A stretch of 64,000 bases of DNA from Erwinia aphidicola (lineage in GTDB: Bacteria > Pseudomonadota > Gammaproteobacteria > Enterobacterales > Enterobacteriaceae): NCBI RefSeq assembly GCF_024169515.1, contig NZ_JAMKCQ010000001.1, positions 3,224,001 to 3,288,000 on the forward strand, given 5' to 3'. The notes beneath the pieces are model-generated. The model ran no database searches. It was given only the letters and a program-made list of their open reading frames with translations, and was not told where the DNA came from. Shown piece by piece: positions 25,133-34,668 of the stretch. The position numbers and the translations under genes were made by a program. Positions within the stretch are counted from its first letter, which is position 1; each line of letters starts with the position of its first letter.

Positions 25133-25647
25133 ATGAACTCGAATATCAGTGGTTAGACGCACAGCAGGCTCATTCTGAGCAGGAGGCACTGTACCGGGTG
25201 CTGGACGGCTGCGTGGCGCACGGTGCCAGCGTCGGCTTTGTCAATCGCGACCCGGCAGTGCTCAGCCGATTCTGGCAGGACGTGGTGCTGAGCCTGGCGT
25301 GCGGCGATAAACAGCTGCTGGTGGCGCGCCTGCAGGGGCGGATTGTAGCCACGGTGATGGTGGTGCTGGCGATGCCGCCTAACGGCGCGCACCGGGCGGA
25401 AATCGTCAAGCTGCTGGTGCATCCTGAAGCGCGGCGGCGCGGTATTGCCCGGGCGCTGATGCAGCAGGCAGAGGAGCGTGCGCGTGCCGCCGGGCGCAGC
25501 CTGCTGGTGCTGGACACCCGCAGTGGCGACGTTGCGGAACCGCTGTATGCCTCCCGCGGCTGGCAGGTCGCCGGGCAGATCCCGGACTATGCGCAGTCGG
25601 TAGCGGGAGAGAGGGAAGCCACAACGGTGATGTACAAGCGGGTCTGA
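25129..25647 (+). CDS. GNAT N-acetyltransferase paired with the HTH-cupin regulator
   Basis: 172 residues starting at the ATG that overlaps the regulator's stop (ATGA). The acetyl-CoA-binding region reads EIVKLLVHPEARRRGIARAL, with the usual Arg-Gly loop, followed by LLVLDTRSGDVAEPLYASRG. HTH-cupin/GNAT pairs are common and usually control acetylation of a small metabolite or toxin. The substrate is unknown. Confidence 0.8.
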   Translation: MNELEYQWLDAQQAHSEQEALYRVLDGCVAHGASVGFVNRDPAVLSRFWQDVVLSLACGDKQLLVARLQGRIVATVMVVLAMPPNGAHRAEIVKLLVHPEARRRGIARALMQQAEERARAAGRSLLVLDTRSGDVAEPLYASRGWQVAGQIPDYAQSVAGEREATTVMYKRV

Positions 25648-25711
25648 AACGCCTGGCAAACTGCGAGCCGTCTCGGGAGAATAGTCATTGCAGGCTGACG
25701 CCGCGGCAATA

Positions 25712-25727
25712 CTGTGTAAAAATACAG
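25712..25727. promoter_or_regulatory. LexA box upstream of dinG
   Basis: CTGT-GTAAAAAT-ACAG matches the LexA consensus CTGT-N8-ACAG exactly and stands 25 bp before the dinG ATG. E. coli dinG is SOS-induced, so repression by LexA is expected here as well. Confidence 0.85.
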
Positions 25728-25752
25728 CCTTGTTCAGCAGGAAGTGGTTGTC

Positions 25753-27915
25753 ATGGCGTTAACTGTCGCGTTAAAAACGCAAATTGCCGGGTGGTATAAA
25801 GCCCTGCAACAGCAAGTCCCCGATTTTATTCCGCGTGCCCCCCAGCGGCAGATGATTGCTGAAGTGGCTAAAACGCTGTCGGGGGACGACGGTCGTCATC
25901 TGGCTATTGAAGCCCCCACCGGCGTGGGTAAGACGCTCTCCTACCTGATCCCCGGCATTGCCGTTAGCCGCGCTGAAGAAAAACCGCTGGTGGTCAGTAC
26001 CGCCAACGTGGCGCTGCAGGACCAGATTTTCAGCAAGGATCTGCCGCTGCTGAAAAAAATTATCCCCGAACTGAAGTTCACCGCCGCCTTTGGCCGCGGG
26101 CGCTACGTCTGCCCGCGCAACCTGTCGGCGCTGGCGACGGATGAAGAGAATCAGGGCGATCTGCTGCTGTTTCTCGACGACGATATGACCGCCAGTAAAG
26201 ATGAGCGCGCGATCTGCACCGAACTGGAAAAATCCCTTAAGCGCTATCAGTGGGACGGCCTGCGCGACCACAGCGCGGAAAATATCGAAGATTCGCTGTG
26301 GCAGCGCCTCAGCACCGATAAAGCCAACTGCCTTGGCAGTAACTGCAACTGGTTCCGCGAGTGCCCGTTTTACGTGGCGCGGCGTGAAATTGAGAACGCC
26401 GACGTGGTGGTGGCGAACCACGCGCTGGTGATGGCGGCGCTGGAAACCGAATCGGTGCTGCCGCCGCCGAAGAACCTGCTGCTGGTGCTGGACGAGGGCC
26501 ACCATCTGCCCGACGTGGCGCGTGATGCGCTCGAAATGAGCGGTGAGATCACCCCGGGCTGGACCATGCTGCAGCTCGACCTGTTCTGCCGCCTGGTGGA
26601 GCAGTGCCTCGCGCAGTTCCGCCCGAAGCGCCCGCCGCCGCTTAGCCACCCAGACAAACTGAAAGCGCACTGTGAAGAGGTGCGTGAGCAGCTGCAGATG
26701 CTGTCACAGATCCTCGGGCTGTATCTGCCGCCGGACGGCCAGGAGGGCGAGTACCGCTTTGAGATGGGCCTGCTGCCTGAGGAGATCCTTACCCTTTGCG
26801 CCCGCCTGTTCAAGCTCAGCGATGCGCTGCGCGGGCTGGCGGAAGGGATGATGAACGACCTCAGCGAGAAGAGCGGCCAGTTTGACGTGGTGCGGCTGCA
26901 GCGCACGCTGATCCAGATGAACCGTGCGCTGGGCTGGTTTGAAGCCAGCAGCAAGCTGTGGCGGCTGGCGGCGATGGAGCAGGCTTCCGGCGCGCCGGTG
27001 TCAAAGTGGGTGGCGCGGGAGATCCGCGATGGCAATGCTCACCTGCTGTTTCACTGCGCCGGGATCCGCGTCAGCGATCAGCTGGAAAAGCTGCTTTGGC
27101 GTAAGATCCCTCACGTGGTGGTGACCTCCGCCACGCTGCGATCCCTTAACAGCTTCCAGCGCCTGCAGGAGATGTCCGGCCTGAGTGAAAAGGCGGGCGA
27201 TCGCTTTGTCTCCCTCGACTCGCCGTTTAACCACGTCACGCAGGGCAAGCTGGTCATCCCGCAGATGAAATATGAGCCGATGCTGGCGAATGAAGTGATG
27301 CATCTGGCCGAAATGGCGCACTTTTTTCGCCAGCAGATCAAAGAGGCGCAGCACAAGGGGATTCTGGTGCTGTTCGCCAGCAATCGGGCGATGCAGCAGT
27401 TTATCGCCTATCTGCCCGAGCTGCGCCTGATGATGCTGGTGCAGGGCGACAAGCCGCGCCCGGCACTGGTGGCGCTGCACCGCAAACGCGTGGAGCAGGG
27501 CGAAACCAGCGTGCTGGTAGGGCTACAGTCGTTCGCCGAAGGGCTGGATCTTAAAGGTGAACTGCTATCCCAGGTGCATATCCATAAAATTGCTTTCCCC
27601 CCGGTCGACAGTCCGGTTATTTTGACCGAGGGCGAGTGGCTGAAAAGCCTTAAGCGCTATCCGTTTGAAGTGCAGAGCCTGCCGAGCGCATCGTTTAATC
27701 TTATCCAGCAGGTTGGCCGCCTGATCCGCAGCCATGACTGCTTCGGCGAGATTATTATTTATGACCGCCGTCTGATCAGCAAAAGCTATGGTGCGCGCCT
27801 GCTGGGTGCGCTACCGGTATTCCCAATAGAGCAGCCGCCCATGCCGGAGGGCGAGCTGCCGAAAGCCGTGACGCCTGCCGTGAGGCCAAAACCCGCAGGC
27901 AGGCGGCGTCGTTAA
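25753..27915 (+). CDS. dinG: ATP-dependent 5'-3' DNA helicase DinG
   Basis: 720 residues from the ATG at 25753 (a GTG 9 nt upstream is in frame). An XPD-like iron-sulfur helicase that unwinds DNA and R-loops during replication-transcription conflict. Walker A is APTGVGKT (54-61). The four [4Fe-4S] cysteines are at 120, 193, 198 and 204, in line with E. coli DinG. The DEAH-like box is LVLDEGHH and motif VI is QQVGRLIRS. It is followed 21 bp later by ybiB, as in E. coli, and preceded by a LexA box. Confidence 0.97.
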   Translation: MALTVALKTQIAGWYKALQQQVPDFIPRAPQRQMIAEVAKTLSGDDGRHLAIEAPTGVGKTLSYLIPGIAVSRAEEKPLVVSTANVALQDQIFSKDLPLLKKIIPELKFTAAFGRGRYVCPRNLSALATDEENQGDLLLFLDDDMTASKDERAICTELEKSLKRYQWDGLRDHSAENIEDSLWQRLSTDKANCLGSNCNWFRECPFYVARREIENADVVVANHALVMAALETESVLPPPKNLLLVLDEGHHLPDVARDALEMSGEITPGWTMLQLDLFCRLVEQCLAQFRPKRPPPLSHPDKLKAHCEEVREQLQMLSQILGLYLPPDGQEGEYRFEMGLLPEEILTLCARLFKLSDALRGLAEGMMNDLSEKSGQFDVVRLQRTLIQMNRALGWFEASSKLWRLAAMEQASGAPVSKWVAREIRDGNAHLLFHCAGIRVSDQLEKLLWRKIPHVVVTSATLRSLNSFQRLQEMSGLSEKAGDRFVSLDSPFNHVTQGKLVIPQMKYEPMLANEVMHLAEMAHFFRQQIKEAQHKGILVLFASNRAMQQFIAYLPELRLMMLVQGDKPRPALVALHRKRVEQGETSVLVGLQSFAEGLDLKGELLSQVHIHKIAFPPVDSPVILTEGEWLKSLKRYPFEVQSLPSASFNLIQQVGRLIRSHDCFGEIIIYDRRLISKSYGARLLGALPVFPIEQPPMPEGELPKAVTPAVRPKPAGRRRR

Positions 27916-27936
27916 TCGAGACAATTAGGCGTGAGC

Positions 27937-28908
27937 ATGGAATATAACAAGATTATTAAAGAGGTCGGGCGCGGCAAAAATCACGCGCGCGATATTGATA
28001 TTGATACCGCCCGCGACCTGTATCGCCAGATGCTGGCCGGCAACGTGCCCGAGCTGGAGCTGGGCGGGATCCTGATTGCGCTGCGCATCAAAGGCGAAGG
28101 TGAAGAGGAGATGCTCGGCTTCTACCAGGCGATGCAGGAGCAGATGCCGCGTTTGACGCCGCCTGCGCACCTGCCTATGCCTGTTGTCATCCCCAGCTAC
28201 AACGGTGCACGCCGCCAGGGCAACCTTACGCCGCTGCTGGCGCTGCTGCTCTCTCACCTTGGTTTCCCGGTGCTGATGCATGGCGTTAGCGACGATCCGA
28301 CTCGCGTTACCAGCGAAGCGGTGTTCGCCGCACTGGGTATCGCGCCGGTGGCTTCAGCGGCTGAAGCGCAGGCGAAGCTGGACGCCGGTGAACTGGCGTT
28401 TATCACCATCGGTACGCTGTGCCCGGCGATGGAGCAGCAGCTCTCGCTGCGCTGGCGTATGGGAGTGCGCAACAGCGCCCATACGCTGGCCAAGCTGGCG
28501 ACGCCGTTTGCCGAGGACGCTGCGCTGCGCCTCGCCAGCGTATCGCACCCGGAATATATCCCGCGCGTCGGTAAGTTCTTCAGCGATATTGGCGGGCGCG
28601 GGCTGCTGCTCAACGGCACAGAAGGGGAGGTTTACGCTAACCCGCAGCGCTGCCCGTCAATCAGCCTGATTGCCGGTGCACAGCCGGAACAGCTGCTGGG
28701 GCGTCAGGAAGAGGTGGTGCTGAGCGACGGTGCGTTGCCGGGGGCAAAGGATGCCGAAACCACCGCCGCGTGGATCCATCGTTGCCTGGCACAGGAAGTC
28801 CCGGTGCCGCAGTCGCTGCGGCTGCAGATCGCCTGCTGCTACCTTGCCACCGGGCGCGCCGCGGACCTCGATGGGGCGTTAGAGTTGATTGCTCAGGCGG
28901 GGTATTAA
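27937..28908 (+). CDS. ybiB: TrpD2-family nucleic-acid-binding protein YbiB
   Basis: 323 residues, homologous to anthranilate phosphoribosyltransferase TrpD but acting, in E. coli, as a DNA/RNA-binding protein of the SOS operon dinG-ybiB. Conserved segments are KIIKEVGRGKNHARDID, ELGGILIALRIKGEGEEEM, IPSYNGARRQGNLTPLLALL and RMGVRNSAHTLAKLATPF. The ATG at 27937 gives the E. coli-like start (MEYNKI); a GTG lies 6 nt upstream. It shares the dinG transcript. Confidence 0.93.
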   Translation: MEYNKIIKEVGRGKNHARDIDIDTARDLYRQMLAGNVPELELGGILIALRIKGEGEEEMLGFYQAMQEQMPRLTPPAHLPMPVVIPSYNGARRQGNLTPLLALLLSHLGFPVLMHGVSDDPTRVTSEAVFAALGIAPVASAAEAQAKLDAGELAFITIGTLCPAMEQQLSLRWRMGVRNSAHTLAKLATPFAEDAALRLASVSHPEYIPRVGKFFSDIGGRGLLLNGTEGEVYANPQRCPSISLIAGAQPEQLLGRQEEVVLSDGALPGAKDAETTAAWIHRCLAQEVPVPQSLRLQIACCYLATGRAADLDGALELIAQAGY

Positions 28909-28916
28909 AGCGTAAA

Positions 28917-28990
28917 GGGACGACCGGAAAAATGGTCTTCATCACCGGGGCAACTCTCGGCACGGGACGACCGAAAAAAATGGTCGTCCC
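28917..28990. repeat. Compound palindrome repeat after ybiB (ACGACC/GGTCGT variant)
   Basis: Two copies of GGGACGACC (28917-28925 and 28964-28972) with GGTCGTCCC at 28982-28990. Read on the minus strand, the block matches the compound repeat at 6.1 kb: palindrome, GTGCCGA linker, a diverged stretch ending TGATGAAGACC, then a second palindrome arm. It follows ybiB by 9 bp and may end that transcript. Confidence 0.75.
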
Positions 28991-29033
28991 CTACGGGGAG
29001 TAATATGGCCGTTCTGTACATTGTCTTGTGTAG

Positions 29034-29060
29034 GGGCGGACCCTCTTTTCCGGTCCGCCC
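29034..29060. repeat. Palindrome between ybiB and the M20 gene (CGGACC/GGTCCG variant)
   Basis: GGGCGGACC (29034-29042) pairs with GGTCCGCCC (29052-29060) around CTCTTTTCC. It is just beyond the stop of the minus-strand M20 gene, so it may act as its 3' end. Confidence 0.75.
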
Positions 29061-29070
29061 GCTGCGTTGA

Positions 29071-30225
29071 TCAGCGCGGCAACAGCTGCTCCGCCAGCGC
29101 GGTCCACAGCGCAATACCGGGGCCGATCAGCGCATCGTTAAAATCGTAACGTGCATTGTGCAGCGGCGCTGACGGCGTCTCTCCATCCGCACCCAGCCAG
29201 AAATAGGCGCCCGGGCAGGCTTCCAGCATGCAGGCAAAATCCTCTGATGCCATCGACGGGTTCACATTCCACTGCACTTTTTCCGCAGGCAGTAAGGTTA
29301 ATGCACAGTCGCGCACCCTGGCGGCTTCCTGCGCGTGGTTTGCGGTTACCGGATAATCGGTCTGATAGTCGATGCTGCCGTCAATACCCAGCGGGGCGGT
29401 AAAGGTGGTGACAAACTCGTCAATCATCTGACGCACGCGCTGGCGCACATCGGCCTGCAGGCAGCGCAGCGTGCCGCGCAGCACCACATTTTCCGGGATC
29501 ACGTTAATCGCTTCACCGCCGTTAATCTGCGTAATGCTGACCACCGCAGATGCCAGCGGTGACAGGCGGCGCGAAGGAATGGTTTGCAGCGCCAGGATCA
29601 GCTGCGCGGCGGCGACAATCGGGTCCGCGCCGTTTTCCGGCATCGCCGCATGGCAGCTGCGACCGCGCAGGGTAATTTCGAACGAATCGAGCGACGCCAT
29701 CATCGCCCCTTCATTAACCGCAACGTGCCCGGCGGGCAGCCCCGGCCAGTTGTGCATGCCGTAAATAGCATCCATCGGGAACAGGTTAAACAGCCCCTCT
29801 TCCACCATGCGTCGTGCGCCGCCGAGGTTTTCCTCCGCAGGCTGAAAGACAAAATGCAGCGTGCCACTAAAGTTGCGCGTGCTGCTCAGGTGCCTGGCAG
29901 CGGCCAGCAGTATCGCGGTGTGGCCGTCATGGCCGCAGGCATGCATCACGCCGGGGCGGGTCGAGCGGTGAGCGGCGCTGCCTAATTCGGTGATCGGTAA
30001 TGCATCCATATCCGCCCGCAGGCCTATCGTTGGGCCGGGGCCGTTTTCCAGCGTGCCCACCACGCCAGTGCCCGCCAGTCCACGATGTACCTGTAGCCCC
30101 ATTGCGGTGAGCTGTTGCGCCACCATTTGAGCCGTTTGATGTTCCTGATAGCCCAGTTCAGGTTGGGCGTGCAGCATCCTGCGCCAGCCTGTGGCTTCTT
30201 CAATCAGCGAAAGGGGAATGGCCAT
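29071..30225 (-). CDS. M20-family amidohydrolase (hippurate hydrolase/aminoacylase-like)
   Basis: 384 residues, a cytoplasmic metallopeptidase-like hydrolase that typically removes acyl groups from N-acyl amino acids. Metal-binding motifs are visible: GLRADMDALPI, MHACGHDGHTAILL, FQPAEENLGGARRMVEEG and, near the end, NPSMASEDFACML. GGAG precedes the ATG. It lies next to hutU on the same strand but has a 124-bp gap and a terminator in between, so it is a separate unit. Action on an N-acylated histidine derivative would fit the neighbourhood but is only a guess. Confidence 0.8.
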   Translation of the reverse strand: MAIPLSLIEEATGWRRMLHAQPELGYQEHQTAQMVAQQLTAMGLQVHRGLAGTGVVGTLENGPGPTIGLRADMDALPITELGSAAHRSTRPGVMHACGHDGHTAILLAAARHLSSTRNFSGTLHFVFQPAEENLGGARRMVEEGLFNLFPMDAIYGMHNWPGLPAGHVAVNEGAMMASLDSFEITLRGRSCHAAMPENGADPIVAAAQLILALQTIPSRRLSPLASAVVSITQINGGEAINVIPENVVLRGTLRCLQADVRQRVRQMIDEFVTTFTAPLGIDGSIDYQTDYPVTANHAQEAARVRDCALTLLPAEKVQWNVNPSMASEDFACMLEACPGAYFWLGADGETPSAPLHNARYDFNDALIGPGIALWTALAEQLLPR

Positions 30226-30318
30226 CGGTTACGTCTCCTGTGCGGGGCGCTATTCACTTAGCGGGCAGGAAATAAGTTAGCATAAAACGCGGGTAAGAGG
30301 GGCAGTGATGCGATGAAA

Positions 30319-30343
30319 AACGGGCCTGCAGACCAGGCCCGTT
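30319..30343 (-). terminator. Intrinsic terminator of hutHU
   Basis: On the minus strand AACGGGCCTG, a 5-nt loop and CAGGCCCGTT are followed by TTTC. It begins 7 nt after the hutU stop. Confidence 0.75.
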
Positions 30344-30349
30344 GCGGCG

Positions 30350-32035
30350 TTATTTGACCATCGGCAGATTGAGCTCGTGCTGATGAGCGCAGTTTTTGGC
30401 GATGTCATAACCGGCATCCGCGTGGCGCATCACGCCGGTGGCGGGATCATTCCACAGCACGCGGCCCAGGCGCTTGTCGGCTTCTTTGGTACCGTCGGCG
30501 ACAATGACGACCCCTGCATGCTGTGAGAAGCCCATACCCACGCCGCCGCCATGGTGCAGGCTGACCCAGGTCGCGCCGCCTGCGGTATTCAGCAGGGCGT
30601 TAAGCAGCGGCCAGTCAGAAACGGCATCTGAACCGTCCTTCATCGCTTCGGTTTCACGGTTTGGCGAGGCGACCGAGCCGCAGTCAAGGTGATCGCGACC
30701 GATGACGACGGGCGCCTTCAGCTCGCCGTTGCGCACCATTTCGTTAAAGGCCAGGCCCGCCAGATGACGCTCGCCGAGGCCCAGCCAGCAGATACGCGCC
30801 GGAAGGCCCTGGAAAGCGATGCGCTCCTGCGCCATATCCAGCCAGCGGTGCAGGTTTTTATGGTCCGGGAACAGCTCTTTTAGTTTGGCATCGGTCTTAT
30901 AGATATCCTCCGGATCGCCAGAGAGAGCCACCCAGCGGAACGGGCCTTTACCTTCGCAGAACAGCGGACGGATATAGGCAGGAACGAAGCCCGGGAAATC
31001 AAAGGCGTTTTTCACTCCTTCATCCAGCGCGACCTGACGAATATTGTTGCCGTAGTCGACGGTGGGAATGCCCATATGGCAGAAGTCGAGCATCGCCTGC
31101 ACGTGGACCGCCATCGAAGCGCGTGCCGCTTTTTCAACGGCTTTAGGATTCGTTTTGCGCTCGGACTCCCAGCGTGCCAGATCCCAGCCCGCAGGCAGAT
31201 AGCCGTTAATCGGATCGTGCGCGGAGGTTTGATCGGTGACGATATCCGGCTTCATGCCGCCTGCTTTAGCACGCTTAACCAGCTCCGGCAGGATTTCGGC
31301 GGCGTTACCCAGCAGGCCAACGGAGATGGCACGCTTCTCTTTATTGGCTTTAGTGATGATATCCAGCGCTTCTTCAATGCTGTAAGCCTTGTAGTCGAGG
31401 TAGCGGGTGCGCAGGCGGAAGTCGATACGCGACTCCTGGCACTCCACTGCCAGCACTGATGCCCCGGCCAGCACGCCCGCCAGCGGTTGCGCACCGCCCA
31501 TGCCGCCCAGCCCGGCGGTGAGGATCCACTTACCGCTTAAGTCGCCGTCAAAGTGCTGGCGGCCGGCTTCGGCGAAGGTTTCAAACGTTCCCTGCACGAT
31601 GCCCTGGGCACCAATGTAGATCCACGACCCGGCGGTCATCTGGCCGTACATCATCAGGCCCGCTTTATCCAGCTCGTGGAAGTGGTCCCAGGTCGCCCAG
31701 TGCGGCACCAGGTTGGAGTTGGCGATCAGTACGCGTGGCGCATCGGCATGTGTGCGGAAAACGCCCACCGGCTTGCCGGACTGCACCAGCAGCGTCTCTT
31801 CCGGCTGCAGCGCTTGCAGTGAACGCAGGATCTGCTCGAAGCACTCCCAGTTACGCGCCGCTTTACCAATACCGCCGTATACCACCAGATCTTCCGGGCG
31901 CTCGGCCACGTCCGGATCGAGGTTGTTTTGGATCATGCGGTACGCGGCTTCAATTAGCCAGTTGGCGCAGTGCAGAGTGCTACCATGCGGGGCACGAATG
32001 GTACGCGCGACGGCTTTGCTTACGGACTCGGTCAT
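30350..32035 (-). CDS. hutU: Urocanate hydratase
   Basis: Second step of histidine degradation: urocanate to imidazolonepropionate, with tightly bound NAD+. 561 residues from the ATG at 32035, which has a strong GGAGG; the longer frame upstream has no support. Family signatures include [35 protein letters not shown] (dinucleotide loop) and [18 protein letters not shown]. It follows hutH by 26 bp and ends at a terminator. Confidence 0.97.
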   Translation of the reverse strand: MTESVSKAVARTIRAPHGSTLHCANWLIEAAYRMIQNNLDPDVAERPEDLVVYGGIGKAARNWECFEQILRSLQALQPEETLLVQSGKPVGVFRTHADAPRVLIANSNLVPHWATWDHFHELDKAGLMMYGQMTAGSWIYIGAQGIVQGTFETFAEAGRQHFDGDLSGKWILTAGLGGMGGAQPLAGVLAGASVLAVECQESRIDFRLRTRYLDYKAYSIEEALDIITKANKEKRAISVGLLGNAAEILPELVKRAKAGGMKPDIVTDQTSAHDPINGYLPAGWDLARWESERKTNPKAVEKAARASMAVHVQAMLDFCHMGIPTVDYGNNIRQVALDEGVKNAFDFPGFVPAYIRPLFCEGKGPFRWVALSGDPEDIYKTDAKLKELFPDHKNLHRWLDMAQERIAFQGLPARICWLGLGERHLAGLAFNEMVRNGELKAPVVIGRDHLDCGSVASPNRETEAMKDGSDAVSDWPLLNALLNTAGGATWVSLHHGGGVGMGFSQHAGVVIVADGTKEADKRLGRVLWNDPATGVMRHADAGYDIAKNCAHQHELNLPMVK

Positions 32036-32061
32036 AACAGTTTCCTCCAAAGGATTAAGGC

Positions 32062-33606
32062 TTAGCGAGCGCGTGCGGGCAGCAGCGCGGCAATCATTTC
32101 CGGCCAGGTATCCTGGCTGGCCCACAGGCGCATCTGTTCAATATCAGGCGCCATCAGGCGATCTTTTTCGAGGTAAGGCACGCGCTGGCGAATGCTGGCC
32201 AACACCTGCTCCAGCTGCGGTGAACTGCGCAGCGGGCGATGGAAATCAATACCCTGCGCGGCGGCCATCGCTTCGATACCGACCACAGCGGCGGTGTTAA
32301 AGCACATGGCGCCGAGGCGACGCGCGGCGTAGGTCGCCATCGACACGTGATCTTCCTGGTTAGCTGAGGTTGGCAGGCTGTCGACGCTGCCCGGATGAGC
32401 AAGGGATTTGTTTTCTGAGGCCAGCGCGGCGGCGGTAACCTGGGCGATCATAAAGCCGGAATTGACCCCGCCATCGTTCACCAGGAACGGCGGCAGCCCG
32501 GACAGCCCGGTATCCAGCAGCAGCGCGAGGCGACGTTCGGAAATGGCACCGATTTCGGCCACCGCCAGCGCGATAATATCGGCGGCAAAGGCTACAGGCT
32601 CTGCATGGAAGTTGCCGCCGGAGATCACTTCACCCGTATCGGTGAACACCAGCGGGTTATCGGATGCGGCGTTAGCTTCGATCTGCAGCACTTTTGCTGC
32701 GTGATTGAGGTTATCGAGGCAGGCACCCATCACCTGCGGCACGCAGCGAATCGAGTAGGGATCCTGTACGCGCCCGCAGTTGGCATGTGAAGGCAGAATA
32801 TCGCTGCCCTCCAGCAGGGCACTGACCGCTGCGGCAACGTCAATCTGCCCCTGCTGGCCGCGTGCTTCATGAATGCGATGGTCAAAAGGTTTAAGCGAAC
32901 CTTTAATCGCTTCCAGCGACAGCGACCCGGCGACCAGCCCGGCGGCGAAGGCGTTTTCAGCTTCGAACAGGCCGCGCAGTGCCAGCGCAGTAGATACCTG
33001 GGTACCATTGAGCAGCGCCAGGCCCTCTTTAGGCCCCAGCACAAAGGGCTCCAGCCCGGCGAGGGCTAACCCCTGCGTGGCTGGCATCAGTTTGCCCGCC
33101 ACGCGCACTTCGCCTTCACCCAGCAGCATCAGCGAGAGATGCGCCAGCGGGGCGAGATCGCCGGAGGCACCGACCGATCCTTTCTCTGGAATGCACGGCA
33201 TAACACCCGCGTTAAACAGGCTAATCAGGCCGTCCACCAGTTCAATACGAATACCGGAGTGGCCGCGAGAAAGGCTGATCACTTTCGTCGCCATGATCAC
33301 ACGCGCGACATCATCCGGCAGCAACTCTCCGAGCCCGACGCTGTGCGACAGGACCAGGTTGCGCTGCAGTTCGGCCAGACGCTCGTTGGGAATGGTGGTT
33401 TGCGCCAGCTTGCCGAAGCCGGTATTAATGCCGTAGGTAACCTTGCCGGAGCTGACGATAGCATCCACGGTCGCACTCGCCTGCTGAATACGGCTGCGTG
33501 ATGGCTCGTCCAGCGCCAGTTTTACCCCACCGCGATAAATCGCTTTTAGGGTGGCCAGGTCCACCTTGCCCGGTGTGAGCAGGCAATGATGTGTAGTCAG
33601 TGACAT
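32062..33606 (-). CDS. hutH: Histidine ammonia-lyase
   Basis: First step of histidine use: L-histidine to urocanate and ammonia. 514 residues from the ATG at 33606 (AGGAG upstream). The MIO cofactor forms from Ala147-Ser148-Gly149 in [14 protein letters not shown]. Other signatures are [14 protein letters not shown] and [10 protein letters not shown]. It heads hutHU and is divergent from hutC across a 303-bp region carrying HutC-type operators. Confidence 0.97.
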   Translation of the reverse strand: MSLTTHHCLLTPGKVDLATLKAIYRGGVKLALDEPSRSRIQQASATVDAIVSSGKVTYGINTGFGKLAQTTIPNERLAELQRNLVLSHSVGLGELLPDDVARVIMATKVISLSRGHSGIRIELVDGLISLFNAGVMPCIPEKGSVGASGDLAPLAHLSLMLLGEGEVRVAGKLMPATQGLALAGLEPFVLGPKEGLALLNGTQVSTALALRGLFEAENAFAAGLVAGSLSLEAIKGSLKPFDHRIHEARGQQGQIDVAAAVSALLEGSDILPSHANCGRVQDPYSIRCVPQVMGACLDNLNHAAKVLQIEANAASDNPLVFTDTGEVISGGNFHAEPVAFAADIIALAVAEIGAISERRLALLLDTGLSGLPPFLVNDGGVNSGFMIAQVTAAALASENKSLAHPGSVDSLPTSANQEDHVSMATYAARRLGAMCFNTAAVVGIEAMAAAQGIDFHRPLRSSPQLEQVLASIRQRVPYLEKDRLMAPDIEQMRLWASQDTWPEMIAALLPARAR

Positions 33607-33616
33607 GGTATACTCC

Positions 33617-33697
33617 TGTATAGACAAGTGCGTGTGCGATGATTATGAGTCGAAGACATCATTGAGTGAATCACATGTGTATAGTCTTGTCTATACA
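33617..33697. promoter_or_regulatory. HutC-type operators of the hutHU promoter
   Basis: The 12-mer TGTATAGACAAG lies at 33617-33628, just upstream of hutH and overlapping its likely ribosome-site region. Its exact reverse complement CTTGTCTATACA is at 33686-33697. The second copy is part of a symmetric site, TGTATAG-N6-CTATACA (33678-33697). A TCACAT resembling half a CRP site is at 33671, without a matching left half. The rest of the 303-bp hutH-hutC gap shows nothing else recognisable. Confidence 0.6.
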
Positions 33698-33846
33698 ACC
33701 AGCAAGAGTTGTGCCACCTGCGTCACAAATATGAATTTGGCTGCTTTGAGCGCACTTTTAAACTCGACTGACGCGCAGCAGGCGCCCTGCGCGACGCTGC
33801 GCTGCACCATGCGGGTTCAATTTGCCATTTTCCGGTGCAAAGAGGA

Positions 33847-33856
33847 TGTATATACA
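33847..33856. promoter_or_regulatory. HutC-type operator upstream of hutC
   Basis: TGTATATACA, a perfect 10-bp palindrome, 54 bp before the hutC ATG. The same 10-mer occurs in the hutF-hutI promoter region. Points to autoregulation by HutC. Confidence 0.6.
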
Positions 33857-33909
33857 TTTAAGAATGAAGTCAGTAAACTGCCCGTTATTACCACTATAAG
33901 GAACTTGCT

Positions 33910-34665
33910 ATGGTCGTGCAGACTGCGATTTCACAACTCTCCGCCGCCATGAGCGATCAGCCCGCGCCGATCTATCAGCGTGTCAAGCAGGCGATTATCA
34001 GCCAGATTAGTGAAGGGGTATGGAAAGCCAACCAGCGCGTGCCGTCCGAAAGCGAACTGGTCAATGAACTCGGCGTCAGCAGGATGACCATCAACCGGGC
34101 ATTGCGCGAGCTGACCAGCGAAGGTTATCTGATGCGTATGCAGGGCGTGGGGACCTTTGTCGCGGAGATGAAAGGCTACACCGCGATGTTGGAAGTGCAT
34201 AATATTGCTGAAGAGATTGCCCAGCGCGGTCATCGCCACAGCTGCAAAATTCTCACGCTGCGCGAAAGCAAAGCCGATCCAGAGCAGGCGGCGGTGCTCG
34301 GATTAAGCACCGGGCAAACGCTGTTCCAGTCGCTTATCGTCCATTTTGAAAATGACCTGCCGGTGCAGCTGGAAGAGCGCGTGGTCAACCCGCTGGTGGC
34401 GCCTGATTATCTGCAGCAGGATTATCACAGCCAGACGCCTTACACCTATCTGATGCGCGTCGCTCCTTTAACCGCCGGGGAGCATATCGTTGAAGCGGTG
34501 CTGCCGGATGCCCAGCAGTGCCAGCTTTTGGCCATTGAAGCGCAGGAGCCCTGTCTGCTGATCCGCCGCCAGACCTGGAGCGACAGCAAAGTGGTGACCT
34601 ATGCAAAGCTGCTCTACCCGGGGTCGCGCTATAAGCTGCTGGGGCGTTTTAAGGGCCACGGCTGA
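33910..34665 (+). CDS. hutC: Histidine-utilisation repressor HutC (GntR family)
   Basis: 251 residues. The N-terminal winged helix (IYQRVKQAIISQISEGVW, VPSESELVNELGVSRMTINR) is followed by a UTRA ligand-binding domain (YTAMLEVHNIAEEIAQRGH, NPLVAPDYLQQDYHSQTPYTYL). HutC represses hut genes and is released by urocanate. I keep the ATG at 33910 because AAGGA stands upstream; the ATG at 33949 matches some shorter homologues but lacks a ribosome site. Candidate targets are the three palindromic sites in the hut intergenic regions. Confidence 0.93.
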   Translation: MVVQTAISQLSAAMSDQPAPIYQRVKQAIISQISEGVWKANQRVPSESELVNELGVSRMTINRALRELTSEGYLMRMQGVGTFVAEMKGYTAMLEVHNIAEEIAQRGHRHSCKILTLRESKADPEQAAVLGLSTGQTLFQSLIVHFENDLPVQLEERVVNPLVAPDYLQQDYHSQTPYTYLMRVAPLTAGEHIVEAVLPDAQQCQLLAIEAQEPCLLIRRQTWSDSKVVTYAKLLYPGSRYKLLGRFKGHG

Positions 34666-34668
34666 AGT

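Noticed and set aside
33660..33675. Possible CRP site before hutH
   Set aside because: TCACA is present but the partner half (CATTG) does not match TGTGA, so only a half-site exists.
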